A DNA stretch of 64,000 nucleotides from Paenibacillus hamazuiensis (lineage in GTDB: Bacteria > Bacillota > Bacilli > Paenibacillales > NBRC-103111). The DNA lies in assembly GCF_023276405.1 (NCBI RefSeq), contig NZ_JALRMO010000001.1, forward strand, positions 7,279,501 through 7,343,500, given 5' to 3'. A program made the position numbers and the translations under genes. This document shows, piece by piece, positions 42,767 through 51,837 of this stretch. The notes under the pieces were generated by a model, which saw only the letters and a program-made list of their open reading frames with translations, was not told where the DNA came from and searched no databases. Within the stretch, counting starts at the first letter, position 1, and every line of letters starts with the position of its first letter.

Positions 42767-42887
42767 TCCGGTTTTTCCGCTTTATAACAACATTCGATAA
42801 TTGACCGGAGTTAATATTTTGTTAATGGTTCATTTAGATAGATTCAATATCCTTCCTTTATGCTGGAAGGTAAGGAGGCGTTTCCCA
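42767..42887 (+). promoter_or_regulatory. Duplicated regulatory module, copy 1 (RND gene)
   Basis: About 120 bp nearly identical to 46166-46286. Three hexamers sit at exact 11-bp spacing: TTAATA (42811), TTAATG (42822), TTTAGA (42833), followed after 20 bp by a -10-like TATGCT (42859-42864). There is no -35 match. Tandem hexamers in 11-bp phase upstream of a -10 are the mark of OmpR/PhoB-type activators. The OmpR-type regulator at 50606 is the local candidate. TTGACCGGAG is conserved just upstream in both copies. Confidence 0.8.
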
Positions 42888-42897
42888 ACAAATCGGA

Positions 42898-42925
42898 CCG
42901 TGCGGACACATTCCGGACGGTTTTT
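42898..42925 (+). terminator. Attenuator-like terminator in the RND leader
   Basis: CCGTGCGGA (42898-42906) pairs with TCCGGACGG (42912-42920), one mismatch, followed by TTTTT. It lies between the regulatory module and the RND gene, about 50 bases after the predicted transcription start. Copy 2 of the module lacks it. Confidence 0.65.
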
Positions 42926-43040
42926 GTGCGCTGCACCCGGGAGGTTGAAATATTTTTACATTAATTTACACGGAAAGTGAAGTAAAATTGGCCACAACTT
43001 CGTCTAAATACAAAATAATATTAAATATAGGAGTAGAGAG

Positions 43041-46000
43041 ATGAATGCATTAACGCGATTTTCCATGAAAAACATAGCGGCCGTACTGATCATCATCCTG
43101 CTGTTGTTCGGCGGGGGAGCTTATGCGGCGACGCTGCTGAAGGCGGAATTGTTTCCCGAAATATCGATTCCGTATGTCTTTATACAAACCCAATATCAAG
43201 CCCCTCCCAAAGATATTTTGGAGCAAATCACGAAGCCGCTCGAGAAGGCGGTCGCAGGGCTGAACGGGATTAAAAATTTGCAATCGGTGTCCAGCGACAA
43301 TTTCTCGCAGATTACGATTACGCTGGAGCACGGACAGGATACGGATAAAGCGAAAAACGACGTCGAAGCGCTGATCGCGGGCGTGAACCTGCCCCAGTCG
43401 GCGGAGCGTCCCAAAGTGATGACGTTCGGCATGGCTGCCATTCCGGAGTATACGCTGGCGGTGTTCGGCAAAGACAACATGAATCAGCAGCAGCTGGATA
43501 AGCTGTATAAAGATGTGTTTCAGCCCGGTTTTACCACGATTAAAGGGCTGGATCACGTCGAGTCCATCGGCAATGATGAAGCGATATTGACGATCAAGCT
43601 GGACGGCAACGCGATGATCAGCTACGGGCTGATGCCCGCCGATGTGACCCGGGCCATCCAGACGGCTCTTCGCACAAGTCCCGTCGGAGCTATGAACGAG
43701 GACGGAATCGACCAAATGGTTCGCGTAAAAAGCGACATTAACAGCATTTACGCTCTGGAAAACGTCAAGATCAATACGGCGGCCGGAGACGTGCTGCTGC
43801 TTAAGCAAATCGCCAAAATCCAGGCGATCAACGAATCCAAGCTCATCTCCCGTTTGAACGGACAACCGTCCATCGGGGTCATTTTGTACAAAACGAGCGG
43901 AACGAACTCGGTCGAATTTGCGGGTAAAGCGGACGCGATGATCGCCGGCTGGCAAAAGCAATATCCGAACGTCGAATTCATGTCGATCGAGAAAAACTCC
44001 GAGGTCGTTCAGGAGTCGATCAACGGGATGGTCAAGGAAGGGGCGCTTGGGGCGCTGCTCGCCTCGATTATGATTCTCGTGTTTCTCAGAAACTTCCGAA
44101 TGACGCTGATTGTCCTTGTGTCGATTCCGTTGTCCATCCTGATCACACTGATGATCATGGCGCCGCTGAACATTACGCTCAACATCATGACTCTCGGCGG
44201 AATGGCCATCGCCGTCGGCCGCGTCGTGGACGACAGTATCGTCGTTATCGAAAATATATACAGCGAGCTGGTCAAGACGCATGAGCGGGGCGACTCGGTC
44301 ATTATTAAGGCTACGGTTCAGGTCGCTTCCGCCATTACGTCCTCGACGCTGACTACGGTAGGGGTGTTCGCTCCGATCGCCTTCGTCGGAGGACAGCTCG
44401 GGGATATGTTCCGTCCGTTCGCGATCACGCTTTCGGCGGCTTTGCTGTCGTCCTTGATCGTCGCCGTTACGGTGATTCCGATGCTGGCCAAGCTGCTTGT
44501 GCTTCGCTCGAAAAACATCAAGCATCACGATGAGCATCACGTCGGGAAGGTAGAGGCGGGCTATTTAAAGGCGCTGCTGTGGTCGCTGAACAACCGCAAG
44601 AAAAGCATGGCATTGGCGTTTTTGGCGCTGGTTGTGTCGATTGCCGGCACGGTGCCGTTTCTTGCCTTCGAATTTATGCCGAGCAGCGATTCCGATAAGC
44701 AAATGAGCTTCAGAGTCGTTTTGCCAAGGGAAACCTCACTGGATACGACCGACCGGATCGTCAAAAACATCGAGGCGATGATGCGGGAGACGAAGAACGG
44801 CGCCGGCAAGCCGGCGTTCGAATATGTGCAGTCGCTCATCGGAGAGGGCAGAAACGAAGGGGTCAGTTATCGCTTCTCGCTTAATGCGGCGGCTACCGAC
44901 GGGACAAATGCGAGAGCGCTCGTCGACGATATGAAAGCCAAAATCGCCGCAATGATTCCGAAAGAGAGTGAAGTTCGCGGCGGCATCACCAGCCTTGGCG
45001 GAGGAGGCGGAGGAAGCGGCGTCGACTTCTCCTACATGCTGCGGGGCGACGATGTGGATGCGCTCATTCAAGCGGCCAAAGAAGTAAAAGCGAAAATGAA
45101 AGAAATTCCCGGTTTTTTAGATGTGGAAGACAGCTTAAGCGTGACGAACAAGGAAGTGGAAGTTGCCGTCGATCAGAACAAAGCGCGCATGTACGGACTC
45201 TCCTCCGGACAAATCATCGAAGCGATGTATGCATGGCTGGGCGAGCAGAAAATCGGCGATTTGAAGTTCGACAACGTCACCTATAACACGAAAGTCATGA
45301 TGGACAACAGCTTCAAAAACTCGGTGGAAAAACTCGGAAACTTTCTGATTACGACTCCGACGGGACAAACGGTCAAGCTCAGCGATATTACGAAAATCCG
45401 CAAAGTCGAAGGACCGGCCTCGATTCCTCGCGACAATCAGGAGCAATACGTCAGCATTACCGCCAAAATCGATTCCAAGGATAAAGGCGGCGTCAGCGCC
45501 CAAGCGTCCCAAATATTGAGACAGATCGAACTGCCTCCGGGCGTTCATACGGAACTAAAGGGTGCTGCGGCAGATATCGACAATGAGTTCAAAAACATGT
45601 ATTTTGCCATGGCGGCCTCCATCTTCATTGTATATCTGATCATGGTCCTTGCGTTCGGCAACGCAAGTGCGCCGTTCGCCATCCTGTTCTCGCTGCCGCT
45701 TGCGGCGATAGGCGGGCTGCTCGGCTTGCTCGTCACCGGCGAATCGCTGAACCTGACGTCCCTGATCGGCTTCCTCATGCTGATCGGTGTCGTCGTGACT
45801 AACGCGATCGTACTTATCGACCGCGTGCAGCAGCTGCGCGAAGCGGGCAGCTCCGTACGCGAGGCGCTGATGGAAGCGGGACAGACGCGGCTTCGCCCGA
45901 TCATTATGACGGCGGGGGCGACGGTATTCGCTCTTATGCCTTTGGCGCTCGGACTTTCCAAAGGAACGATCATTTCCAAAGGGCTGGCGGTCGTCGTGAT

Positions 46001-46139
46001 CGGCGGATTGACGACATCGACGATTCTTACGCTGCTGATCGTGCCGATCGTTTATGAAATGATCGAAAATACGAAGGCCGGCGCGGGACGCCTGTTCCAT
46101 CGCAAAAAAGCGAAGGAAGCACCGTCGGCGGCGTCTTGA
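43041..46139 (+). CDS. RND efflux transporter (SwrC/AcrB-like)
   Basis: A 1032-residue RND-superfamily pump. The ATG at 43041 has TAGGAGTAGAG upstream. It has the 12-helix RND plan with two large outer loops (residues about 35-330 and 540-860). Helix 4 carries the proton-relay pair in GRVVDDSIVVIENIY. Helix 10 ends LIGVVVTNAIVLIDRVQQ, and helix 11-12 has TRLRPIIMTAGATVFALMPL. A Gly-rich GGGGGGSG stretch lies in the second loop near 655. No membrane-fusion or outer-membrane partner is adjacent, as expected for Gram-positive SwrC-type pumps that act alone. Substrates in B. subtilis SwrC include surfactin; here likely amphipathic antimicrobials. Confidence 0.93.
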   Translation: MNALTRFSMKNIAAVLIIILLLFGGGAYAATLLKAELFPEISIPYVFIQTQYQAPPKDILEQITKPLEKAVAGLNGIKNLQSVSSDNFSQITITLEHGQDTDKAKNDVEALIAGVNLPQSAERPKVMTFGMAAIPEYTLAVFGKDNMNQQQLDKLYKDVFQPGFTTIKGLDHVESIGNDEAILTIKLDGNAMISYGLMPADVTRAIQTALRTSPVGAMNEDGIDQMVRVKSDINSIYALENVKINTAAGDVLLLKQIAKIQAINESKLISRLNGQPSIGVILYKTSGTNSVEFAGKADAMIAGWQKQYPNVEFMSIEKNSEVVQESINGMVKEGALGALLASIMILVFLRNFRMTLIVLVSIPLSILITLMIMAPLNITLNIMTLGGMAIAVGRVVDDSIVVIENIYSELVKTHERGDSVIIKATVQVASAITSSTLTTVGVFAPIAFVGGQLGDMFRPFAITLSAALLSSLIVAVTVIPMLAKLLVLRSKNIKHHDEHHVGKVEAGYLKALLWSLNNRKKSMALAFLALVVSIAGTVPFLAFEFMPSSDSDKQMSFRVVLPRETSLDTTDRIVKNIEAMMRETKNGAGKPAFEYVQSLIGEGRNEGVSYRFSLNAAATDGTNARALVDDMKAKIAAMIPKESEVRGGITSLGGGGGGSGVDFSYMLRGDDVDALIQAAKEVKAKMKEIPGFLDVEDSLSVTNKEVEVAVDQNKARMYGLSSGQIIEAMYAWLGEQKIGDLKFDNVTYNTKVMMDNSFKNSVEKLGNFLITTPTGQTVKLSDITKIRKVEGPASIPRDNQEQYVSITAKIDSKDKGGVSAQASQILRQIELPPGVHTELKGAAADIDNEFKNMYFAMAASIFIVYLIMVLAFGNASAPFAILFSLPLAAIGGLLGLLVTGESLNLTSLIGFLMLIGVVVTNAIVLIDRVQQLREAGSSVREALMEAGQTRLRPIIMTAGATVFALMPLALGLSKGTIISKGLAVVVIGGLTTSTILTLLIVPIVYEMIENTKAGAGRLFHRKKAKEAPSAAS

Positions 46140-46165
46140 TCGGTATTGAAAACTTTGCCGCTGCA

Positions 46166-46286
46166 TCCTGTTTTTCCGCTTCTTAACAGCATTCGATATC
46201 TTGACCGGAGTTAATATATTGTTAATAGTTAATTTAGAGAGATTCAATACCCCTCCTTTATACTGAAAAGTAAGGAGACGTTTCCC
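46166..46286 (+). promoter_or_regulatory. Duplicated regulatory module, copy 2 (secreted protein gene)
   Basis: Repeats copy 1 (42767-42887) at an offset of 3400 bp, with one single-base indel. The 11-bp-phased hexamers are TTAATA (46211), TTAATA (46222) and TTTAGA (46233), and the -10 is TATACT (46259-46264). It lies just before the gene at 46312, whose own AAAGGAGAG ribosome site follows directly. Confidence 0.82.
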
Positions 46287-46311
46287 CAAATAAATATAAA
46301 GGAGAGCCATA

Positions 46312-47583
46312 ATGAAACTGAGCAAAAAAACCGTTACCGCACTTACATTTACGATCGGCGCTTGCGTGTTTATTTCTACCGCGTTTGCCGATATGGCGCT
46401 GGGCACCGGTTACGACCGGTTGAAAAGTTCCGTCAAAACGACGGCCGCGCAGATGGAGAAAGGGCTTGACAGCTATACGATGGAGGCGCTGTTCACGCTG
46501 AAGGACAACAACAAGACGCTGCTTCAGGGCTCCACGTACAGCAAGGTCGATACAGTGGCGAAAGCTAGGGAAAACTCGACCTCTACGCAATATACCAACG
46601 GCGAGACTTCCACCGATTACTCGTATTCCGACCCGAAGATGTCGGTCTGGAAAGTCCAGTTGGAAGACAAATATTATGTGACGGAATATCCGGACGGCAA
46701 GGGAAGAGAAAGTGGAATGGATTTCCGAAATCCTTTCAACGAGAAGGGAGCGCCGGAGGTCGAGAAGATCGTGGACGCGTTTGTCGGCGGCTTGAAGGAC
46801 TATGTACAGGTTGAAGAGAAGCAGGACGGAGGTAAAATGTACTCGGGAAGCCTATCCGAGGCGCAGGTGCCTGCCGTCGTGAACGCCGTCTCCTCCTTTG
46901 TCGTCAAGAAGATGATCAGCGAACAAAGCCGTTCGGATAAAAATGTGGATATGCCTGAAATCGACAGCGATATTTTCGTCAAAAAAATGACGGGTTCCGC
47001 CGTTGAAAACAAAAACGGACTGCTGGAAAACATGACGGGCGATATCGTCCTGTCCGGCAAGGACAAGAAAGGCAACCAGCACGACCTGACGTTGAACGTA
47101 GTTCTCAAGCTTTCCGACGTCGGCAAAACCAAAATCGTCCTGCCTGATCTGACCGGCGCCAATGTGGAGAAGGTCAGCAATACCGGCGGCTTCTCCAGCA
47201 AGTTCGTCGGCAAATACAAAAATGACATCGTCGCTGAGAAAGACGGCAAATTCGTGAAGATCGGCGAAAGAACCCTTGAAATTACTAACGTAACGCAGGA
47301 TAAAGTGACGGGCAAATATTCCGAAACCGTAAAACCGGGATTCCAGGCGCAGCATCCGGATACTTACAACTTTACATTCGAATACAACCCGAACGGCTCG
47401 CAGTCTATACCCACGTTCACGTATACGAACGCCAAAGGCGAGCAGGAGCAAGGACAGATTCATCCGAGCGGTTCCGGCAAGGTGTTCCTGGAATTAGGCA
47501 TTCAAGTTATCGACAACAGTACGTACCACTCGAATGGCGACCGGAATTTCGACGGAGAGCTTTACCGGGTATTTGAAGAATAA
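46312..47583 (+). CDS. Secreted protein of unknown family, co-regulated with RND pump
   Basis: A 423-residue exported protein. The ATG at 46312 has AAAGGAGAG upstream. Residues 1-26 form a signal peptide (KLSKKTVTALTFTIGACVFI, cleavage near AFA-D). The mature protein is rich in Lys, Asp, Thr and Ser and mostly beta, with a central FVVKKMISEQSRSD segment and repeated short strands such as MTGDIVLSGKDKKGNQHDLT. The fold resembles large LolA/DUF-type envelope proteins, but I do not recognise a named family. It lies in the RND-ABC-TCS locus behind the duplicated promoter. A role as substrate sensor or envelope partner of the pump is inference. Confidence 0.8.
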   Translation: MKLSKKTVTALTFTIGACVFISTAFADMALGTGYDRLKSSVKTTAAQMEKGLDSYTMEALFTLKDNNKTLLQGSTYSKVDTVAKARENSTSTQYTNGETSTDYSYSDPKMSVWKVQLEDKYYVTEYPDGKGRESGMDFRNPFNEKGAPEVEKIVDAFVGGLKDYVQVEEKQDGGKMYSGSLSEAQVPAVVNAVSSFVVKKMISEQSRSDKNVDMPEIDSDIFVKKMTGSAVENKNGLLENMTGDIVLSGKDKKGNQHDLTLNVVLKLSDVGKTKIVLPDLTGANVEKVSNTGGFSSKFVGKYKNDIVAEKDGKFVKIGERTLEITNVTQDKVTGKYSETVKPGFQAQHPDTYNFTFEYNPNGSQSIPTFTYTNAKGEQEQGQIHPSGSGKVFLELGIQVIDNSTYHSNGDRNFDGELYRVFEE

Positions 47584-47600
47584 GGCCATGCCAAACAAGA

Positions 47601-47651
47601 GGCTGCCCTCAAGCGAACGATCGCTTGGGGGACAGCCATGTCATATTTTTT
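47601..47651 (+). terminator. Terminator between the secreted protein and ABC genes
   Basis: GGCTGCCCTCAAGCGA (47601-47616) pairs with TCGCTTGGGGGACAGCC (47621-47637) around ACGA, with a T run at 47646-47651. It lies only about 15 bases before the ABC start, so the ABC-TCS genes depend on readthrough or an internal promoter. Confidence 0.75.
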
Positions 47652-47665
47652 GGGGGATGTGCACT

Positions 47666-48394
47666 TTGACGACGAAAGCGATCGAAATTACGAATTTAAC
47701 GAAGATGTACGACAACGGCCGGGGGATCAGCAATCTGAACCTGCAGGTGGATGAGGGGGATATATACGCCTTTTTGGGGCCGAACGGCGCGGGAAAGACG
47801 ACGGCAATGAAAGTGATGGCCGGGCTGATGAAGCCGGACCGGGGCGATGTGAAAATTTTCGGCGCGAGCGTTCAGGACGATTACGTGAATGCGATGAAAC
47901 ACGTCGGCTGCATCATAGAGACTGCCGAATCGTATCCCTATTTGACGGCGAACGAAAACCTGAAGTTGTTCGCGCGTTTTTACCCGGACGTGGATCAAAC
48001 GAGGATCGACGAATGCCTCGAAATTACCGGCATGCTGAAATACAAACATGAGAAATCCAGAAGATTTTCCCTCGGCATGAAGCAAAGGCTGGGGATCGCC
48101 GCGGCGATTTTGTCGAGGCCGAAGCTGCTTATTTTGGACGAGCCTTTAAACGGGCTCGATGTCGAGGGCATGCTGGAAATGCGCAAGCTGATCAAACGGC
48201 TGTCCCAGGAAGAAGGCACGACTTTCTTTATTTCCAGCCATTTGATTCACGATGTGGAGCTGACTTGCACCCGGGTGGCTGTCGTATACGGAGGAAAGCT
48301 GGTCAGCGTGGACTACACCCAGGACATTCTTTCCAACTATTCGTCATTGGAAAATTATTTTGTAAGCGAGGTGGACCGGAATGCCAGGGTTTAA
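47666..48394 (+). CDS. ABC transporter ATP-binding protein
   Basis: A 242-residue ABC ATPase. The TTG at 47666 is favoured because GGGGGAT lies nine bases upstream; the ATG at 47657 abuts that site. Walker A is GPNGAGKTTAM near residue 40, the signature is FSLGMKQRLGIAAAIL near 135, and Walker B is LLILDEPLNGLD near 160 with H-loop ISSHLIHDVE near 195. It overlaps the permease gene by 14 bases. With the kinase and regulator downstream, it resembles antimicrobial-peptide (BcrA-type) export or resistance units. Confidence 0.93.
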   Translation: MTTKAIEITNLTKMYDNGRGISNLNLQVDEGDIYAFLGPNGAGKTTAMKVMAGLMKPDRGDVKIFGASVQDDYVNAMKHVGCIIETAESYPYLTANENLKLFARFYPDVDQTRIDECLEITGMLKYKHEKSRRFSLGMKQRLGIAAAILSRPKLLILDEPLNGLDVEGMLEMRKLIKRLSQEEGTTFFISSHLIHDVELTCTRVAVVYGGKLVSVDYTQDILSNYSSLENYFVSEVDRNARV

Positions 48395-49133
48395 GGCCGC
48401 GTTTATGAACGAAACCGTCAAGCTGGTGAAAAAGAAAAAAATAATCGTGGCCGCCGTTTTGTCCATTTTGGCCGTGCTCATCGGACAAGTTGCCGTTACG
48501 GCGATTAAACACGGCTTTGGTTTAAGGGTGGTCGGCAGCACGGAGTTTCCTCTGGTCGTATTATCCGTATTCAGTTATACGATTTTGCCTCTGTTTGCCG
48601 TCTTTGTCGCGATCGATATGTTTAACGGCGAATTTTCGTCGAATACGATGAAAATCACGCTGGCCCGGCCCGTATCCAGGCTCGGTGTCTTTAGCGCCAA
48701 AGTATTGAACATAGCGCTGTTTATCGCCATGAATTTGTTCCTGGTAATGGTGCTGTCGATGTTGGCCGGACTTATATTTAATCCGTCATCCGTAAACGCG
48801 ATGGGCGTCGTCAGAGTCATTTTATCGTATGCGGCCACTTTTTTGCCCGTGTTTGTTTTCTCGCTTCTCGTAGTATTGCTGTCGAATATACTTCGCGGCG
48901 GACTGGCTGTATTTTTCTTGTCGATTATCGTTTTTGCCGGATTTAACGTGCTTGGGGTCGTGTATTCGAATGTGTCGAGCTTTTTGATCACATCGATGTT
49001 CGATTGGTATACGCTGTGGATTTCCGAAACGATCAACGGATTCAAAATTTTCCGCCAGCTTTTAATCATGGTAGGCTGTGGTATGATGTTATTTACAGCG
49101 GGTTATTATTTATTCGACCGCAAGGAGATATAG
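48381..49133 (+). CDS. ABC transporter permease (ABC-2/BcrB-like)
   Basis: A 250-residue membrane protein with six helices. The ATG at 48381 overlaps the ATPase gene, so the two are translationally coupled. A basic N-terminus (MNETVKLVKKKK) leads into helix 1; LPLFAVFVAIDMFNGEFSSN near residue 75 and GGLAVFFLSIIVFAGFN near 170 are typical of ABC-2 type permeases. Paired with the preceding ATPase it would form an exporter, most likely for peptides or lipids, by analogy with BcrAB-type units next to two-component systems. Confidence 0.9.
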   Translation: MPGFKAAFMNETVKLVKKKKIIVAAVLSILAVLIGQVAVTAIKHGFGLRVVGSTEFPLVVLSVFSYTILPLFAVFVAIDMFNGEFSSNTMKITLARPVSRLGVFSAKVLNIALFIAMNLFLVMVLSMLAGLIFNPSSVNAMGVVRVILSYAATFLPVFVFSLLVVLLSNILRGGLAVFFLSIIVFAGFNVLGVVYSNVSSFLITSMFDWYTLWISETINGFKIFRQLLIMVGCGMMLFTAGYYLFDRKEI

Positions 49134-49154
49134 AAAGGTAACGGAATATTCCGC

Positions 49155-50588
49155 ATGCAATTAACCAAACGTTTTTTCGTATTCAATGCGCTGGCGGTGC
49201 TCGGTTCCGTGGCAGGAACCGTGTTGGCCGTCATCATATTTGTCGCCGCTTATGCGAAGCTGTTCGGACCGCAGGCCGATTTGAACGATTTGAAGCGGGT
49301 GTTCGAGGTCCGTTCGGGAATCGCCGATATCAAGCGGGAGGCGGCCGGTCTCGAATTCGAGCGACTGCTCGAAAAACCGTATCAGCAGGAGCTGTCCGGC
49401 CGGGTGAAGGCGCTCGGCGCCAGCGTCGTGATTTTGAAAAACAGAGAGGTTGTCTACTCTACCAATAAATTTAACCGGATCGACCTGGAAAGAAGCCTGA
49501 TGTTGTCCGATAATACGCCGAATCTCGACACTTTGGAGCTGGACGGCAAAACCTACATGTTCGCCAGGGCGGATTACACCCTGCATTCGGGCGAAAAAGG
49601 CGTTATGCTGCTGCTGGCGCAGGTTAAGCTGAAATCGAATTTTTATCTCGTTCTCGGCGTATTTGCGGCCGGCTTTTTCATCGTATCCTTTCTGGCCGTC
49701 AATTATTGGGTATCTTACCGGTTTTCGCACGGAATCATCACCCCGGTTTCCAGGCTGAGGAAGGCTGCCGTGAGGATCAGCGAAGGCGACTTGAGCTTCG
49801 GAATTGCCGAGGAAGGCGAAGGGGAGGTCAAAGAGCTCTGCAGAACACTGGAGCTAATGAGGATCAAGCTGAAGGAGTCCATTTATTTGCAGCAAAAATA
49901 CGACGAAAACAGGAAGTTTCTCGTCTCGAGCATATCGCACGATTTGAAAACTCCGGTGACGTCGATTAAAGGATATATTGAGGGCATTATCGACGGGGTC
50001 GCCAAAACGCCGGAAAAAATGGAGGAATACCTGGAGACGGCACGGTCCAAGGCGGATCAGGTGAACGCGATGATCGACGATCTGCTTCTTTACTCGAAGC
50101 TGGACCTGAACCAGATTCCGTATCATTTCGAAAAAACCGATCTGCAGATGTACTTCGAGGATTGCGTGGCCGACCATTTCTACGAATACGAAAAGGCGAA
50201 TATAAAGCTGGTCCTCGTCAGCGAACTGAAGGAAAAAGTGACCGTTTTGATCGATAGAGAGAGGTTAAAGCGGGTTGTTCAAAATATTTTGGACAATGCC
50301 CAAAAGTACATGGACAGGCCCGACGGCCGGGTCGAGATCGTATTAAGGGAAACCCGGCCGTCCGCGATCATAGAAATCAGGGACAACGGAAAAGGGATAC
50401 CGGAGGACGATCTTCCTCATATTTTCGAGCGATTTTATCGTGCCGATCCGTCCCGTAAAAGCGCGGACGGCAGCGGCCTCGGGCTGGCCATCGCCAAACA
50501 GATCGTGGAGGGGCACGAAGGGCAGATTTGGGTCAGAAGCACGCTTGGCGAAGGAACCCGCATGATGATATCTTTGAAGAAGTATTAG
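49155..50588 (+). CDS. Two-component sensor histidine kinase
   Basis: A 477-residue membrane kinase. The ATG at 49155 has AAAGGTAA upstream. Two helices (residues about 8-35 and 165-190) enclose an outer sensor domain of about 130 residues ([20 protein letters not shown]). A HAMP domain follows ([20 protein letters not shown]), then the phospho-accepting His in [20 protein letters not shown] near 265 and ATPase motifs [17 protein letters not shown] and [11 protein letters not shown]. It signals to the regulator 17 bases downstream. Its sensor domain belongs to no family I can name. Confidence 0.95.
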   Translation: MQLTKRFFVFNALAVLGSVAGTVLAVIIFVAAYAKLFGPQADLNDLKRVFEVRSGIADIKREAAGLEFERLLEKPYQQELSGRVKALGASVVILKNREVVYSTNKFNRIDLERSLMLSDNTPNLDTLELDGKTYMFARADYTLHSGEKGVMLLLAQVKLKSNFYLVLGVFAAGFFIVSFLAVNYWVSYRFSHGIITPVSRLRKAAVRISEGDLSFGIAEEGEGEVKELCRTLELMRIKLKESIYLQQKYDENRKFLVSSISHDLKTPVTSIKGYIEGIIDGVAKTPEKMEEYLETARSKADQVNAMIDDLLLYSKLDLNQIPYHFEKTDLQMYFEDCVADHFYEYEKANIKLVLVSELKEKVTVLIDRERLKRVVQNILDNAQKYMDRPDGRVEIVLRETRPSAIIEIRDNGKGIPEDDLPHIFERFYRADPSRKSADGSGLGLAIAKQIVEGHEGQIWVRSTLGEGTRMMISLKKY

Positions 50589-50605
50589 CATGTATGGAGG
50601 TTGCA

Positions 50606-51304
50606 ATGAAAAAGGTATTGATTGTCGAAGACGATGCGAGCATTGCCAATCTGCAGAAGGATTATTTGGAGCTGAGCGGCTTCTCGGTACAAATCGTAAA
50701 CAGCGGCACCGACGGGCTCGCCGCCCTCAAGATGACGGCGTTCGATCTGGTCATTTTGGACATTATGCTGCCCGGTGTGGATGGCTTCGAGGTGCTGAAA
50801 AAAATCCGCGAGAAGGAGGACATTCCAGTGCTTCTCGTCTCGGCCAGGTCGGAGGAAATTTATAAAATCAACGGTCTCGGCCTCGGAGCGGACGACTATA
50901 TTACGAAGCCGTTCAGCTCCGCCGAGCTGGTAGCCCGGGTGAACGCCCATCTGAACAAATTTGAGCGGATGAAGGAAAGGTTCGGCAAGCTGGAGGAGGG
51001 CAGCACGATCCGGGTCCGGGGGCTCGAGGTCCACAAGGATGCCCGAAGGGTGTTTGTAAACGGGAATGAAGTGATGATGGCTCAAAAGGAATTCGACCTG
51101 CTCTTGTTCCTTCTGCAAAATGCCAACCGGGTGTTCGGCAAGGAAGAGCTGTTCGAACGGATCTGGGGCATGGATGCGCTTGGCGATGCGTCTACGGTGA
51201 CGGTGCACGTGGCGCGGATCCGGGAGAAAATCGAGGAGAATCCGTCCAAACCTCAGTATATCGGCACGGTGTGGGGATCGGGTTACAGGTTTATCATGGG
51301 ATAA
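50606..51304 (+). CDS. OmpR-family response regulator
   Basis: A 232-residue regulator. The ATG at 50606 has GGAGGT upstream. The receiver has LIVEDDASI, phospho-acceptor Asp in VILDIMLPGVDG, switch LLVSARSEE and Lys in DYITKPFS. Residues about 135-230 are the winged helix of OmpR/PhoB type (VMMAQKEFDLLLFLLQNANR, STVTVHVARIREKIEENPSK, YIGTVWGSGYRF). Cognate partner of the preceding kinase. It is the likely activator at the 11-bp-phased hexamers at 42811-42838 and 46211-46238; that link is inferred from locus and site geometry. Confidence 0.95.
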   Translation: MKKVLIVEDDASIANLQKDYLELSGFSVQIVNSGTDGLAALKMTAFDLVILDIMLPGVDGFEVLKKIREKEDIPVLLVSARSEEIYKINGLGLGADDYITKPFSSAELVARVNAHLNKFERMKERFGKLEEGSTIRVRGLEVHKDARRVFVNGNEVMMAQKEFDLLLFLLQNANRVFGKEELFERIWGMDALGDASTVTVHVARIREKIEENPSKPQYIGTVWGSGYRFIMG

Positions 51305-51346
51305 TGGAGAAATAACGTTCATTCGGGTTATGGCAAAGGGGCTCAT

Positions 51347-51778
51347 ATGTACAGATTGCTCGGTATCATCGCAGGCGGAATATTCTGCTATCAATTGAAC
51401 CATATTCAGGAGGCGCTGGCTTTTGGATTAAAGGCGGAGACCGCCTGGCAAAGAATAAGCGCCGTATTTTTCGGAATCGCTGTTTTAGGTTTGTTTATGA
51501 TCGTGATCCGCAAATGGTTCAACCGTTCGTTTTACAACGGGTTTATCGTAGCCGCAGGGTTGTTTTTAAGCTTCGATATCGTGACCTTTCACTGGATTTT
51601 TCAGCTGCACCGCATTACAAGCGGTCCGGAAGCGAATGTGCTGGAGCCGCTCTTCGTGCTGGGCGGGCTCATTTTCGTTGTTTGGGGGGTACGGAGCGAG
51701 CGAAGCGGCAAAAAGCAGGCAGGCTTGGGTGGGACAAGCTTCGGCGAACGCGAACGGAGTCCCCTAAACATGAAATGA
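51347..51778 (+). CDS. Small membrane protein, DUF2243-like
   Basis: A 143-residue protein with four helices. The ATG at 51347 has AAAGGGG upstream. The line FDIVTFHWIFQLHRITSGPE near residue 85 is close to the DUF2243 hallmark of a conserved His-containing helix (D.V..HWILQLHR). The N-terminal third (GIIAGGIFCYQLNHIQEALA) is less typical, and the hydrophilic C-terminal tail is variable. It starts 42 bases after the regulator gene and may belong to the same operon; function unknown. Confidence 0.75.
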   Translation: MYRLLGIIAGGIFCYQLNHIQEALAFGLKAETAWQRISAVFFGIAVLGLFMIVIRKWFNRSFYNGFIVAAGLFLSFDIVTFHWIFQLHRITSGPEANVLEPLFVLGGLIFVVWGVRSERSGKKQAGLGGTSFGERERSPLNMK

Positions 51779-51797
51779 TCCTTTGAAGCTTATTTAA

Positions 51798-51830
51798 AAA
51801 AGCCGGAGAACATCACTGTTCCCCGGCTTT
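51798..51830. terminator. Bidirectional terminator
   Basis: AAAGCCGG (51798-51805) pairs with CCGGCTTT (51823-51830), with GAAC/GTTC pairing inside, between the DUF2243-like gene and the convergent CNNM gene. A run lies on the left side, T on the minus strand. Confidence 0.88.
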
Positions 51831-51837
51831 GAGCCGT

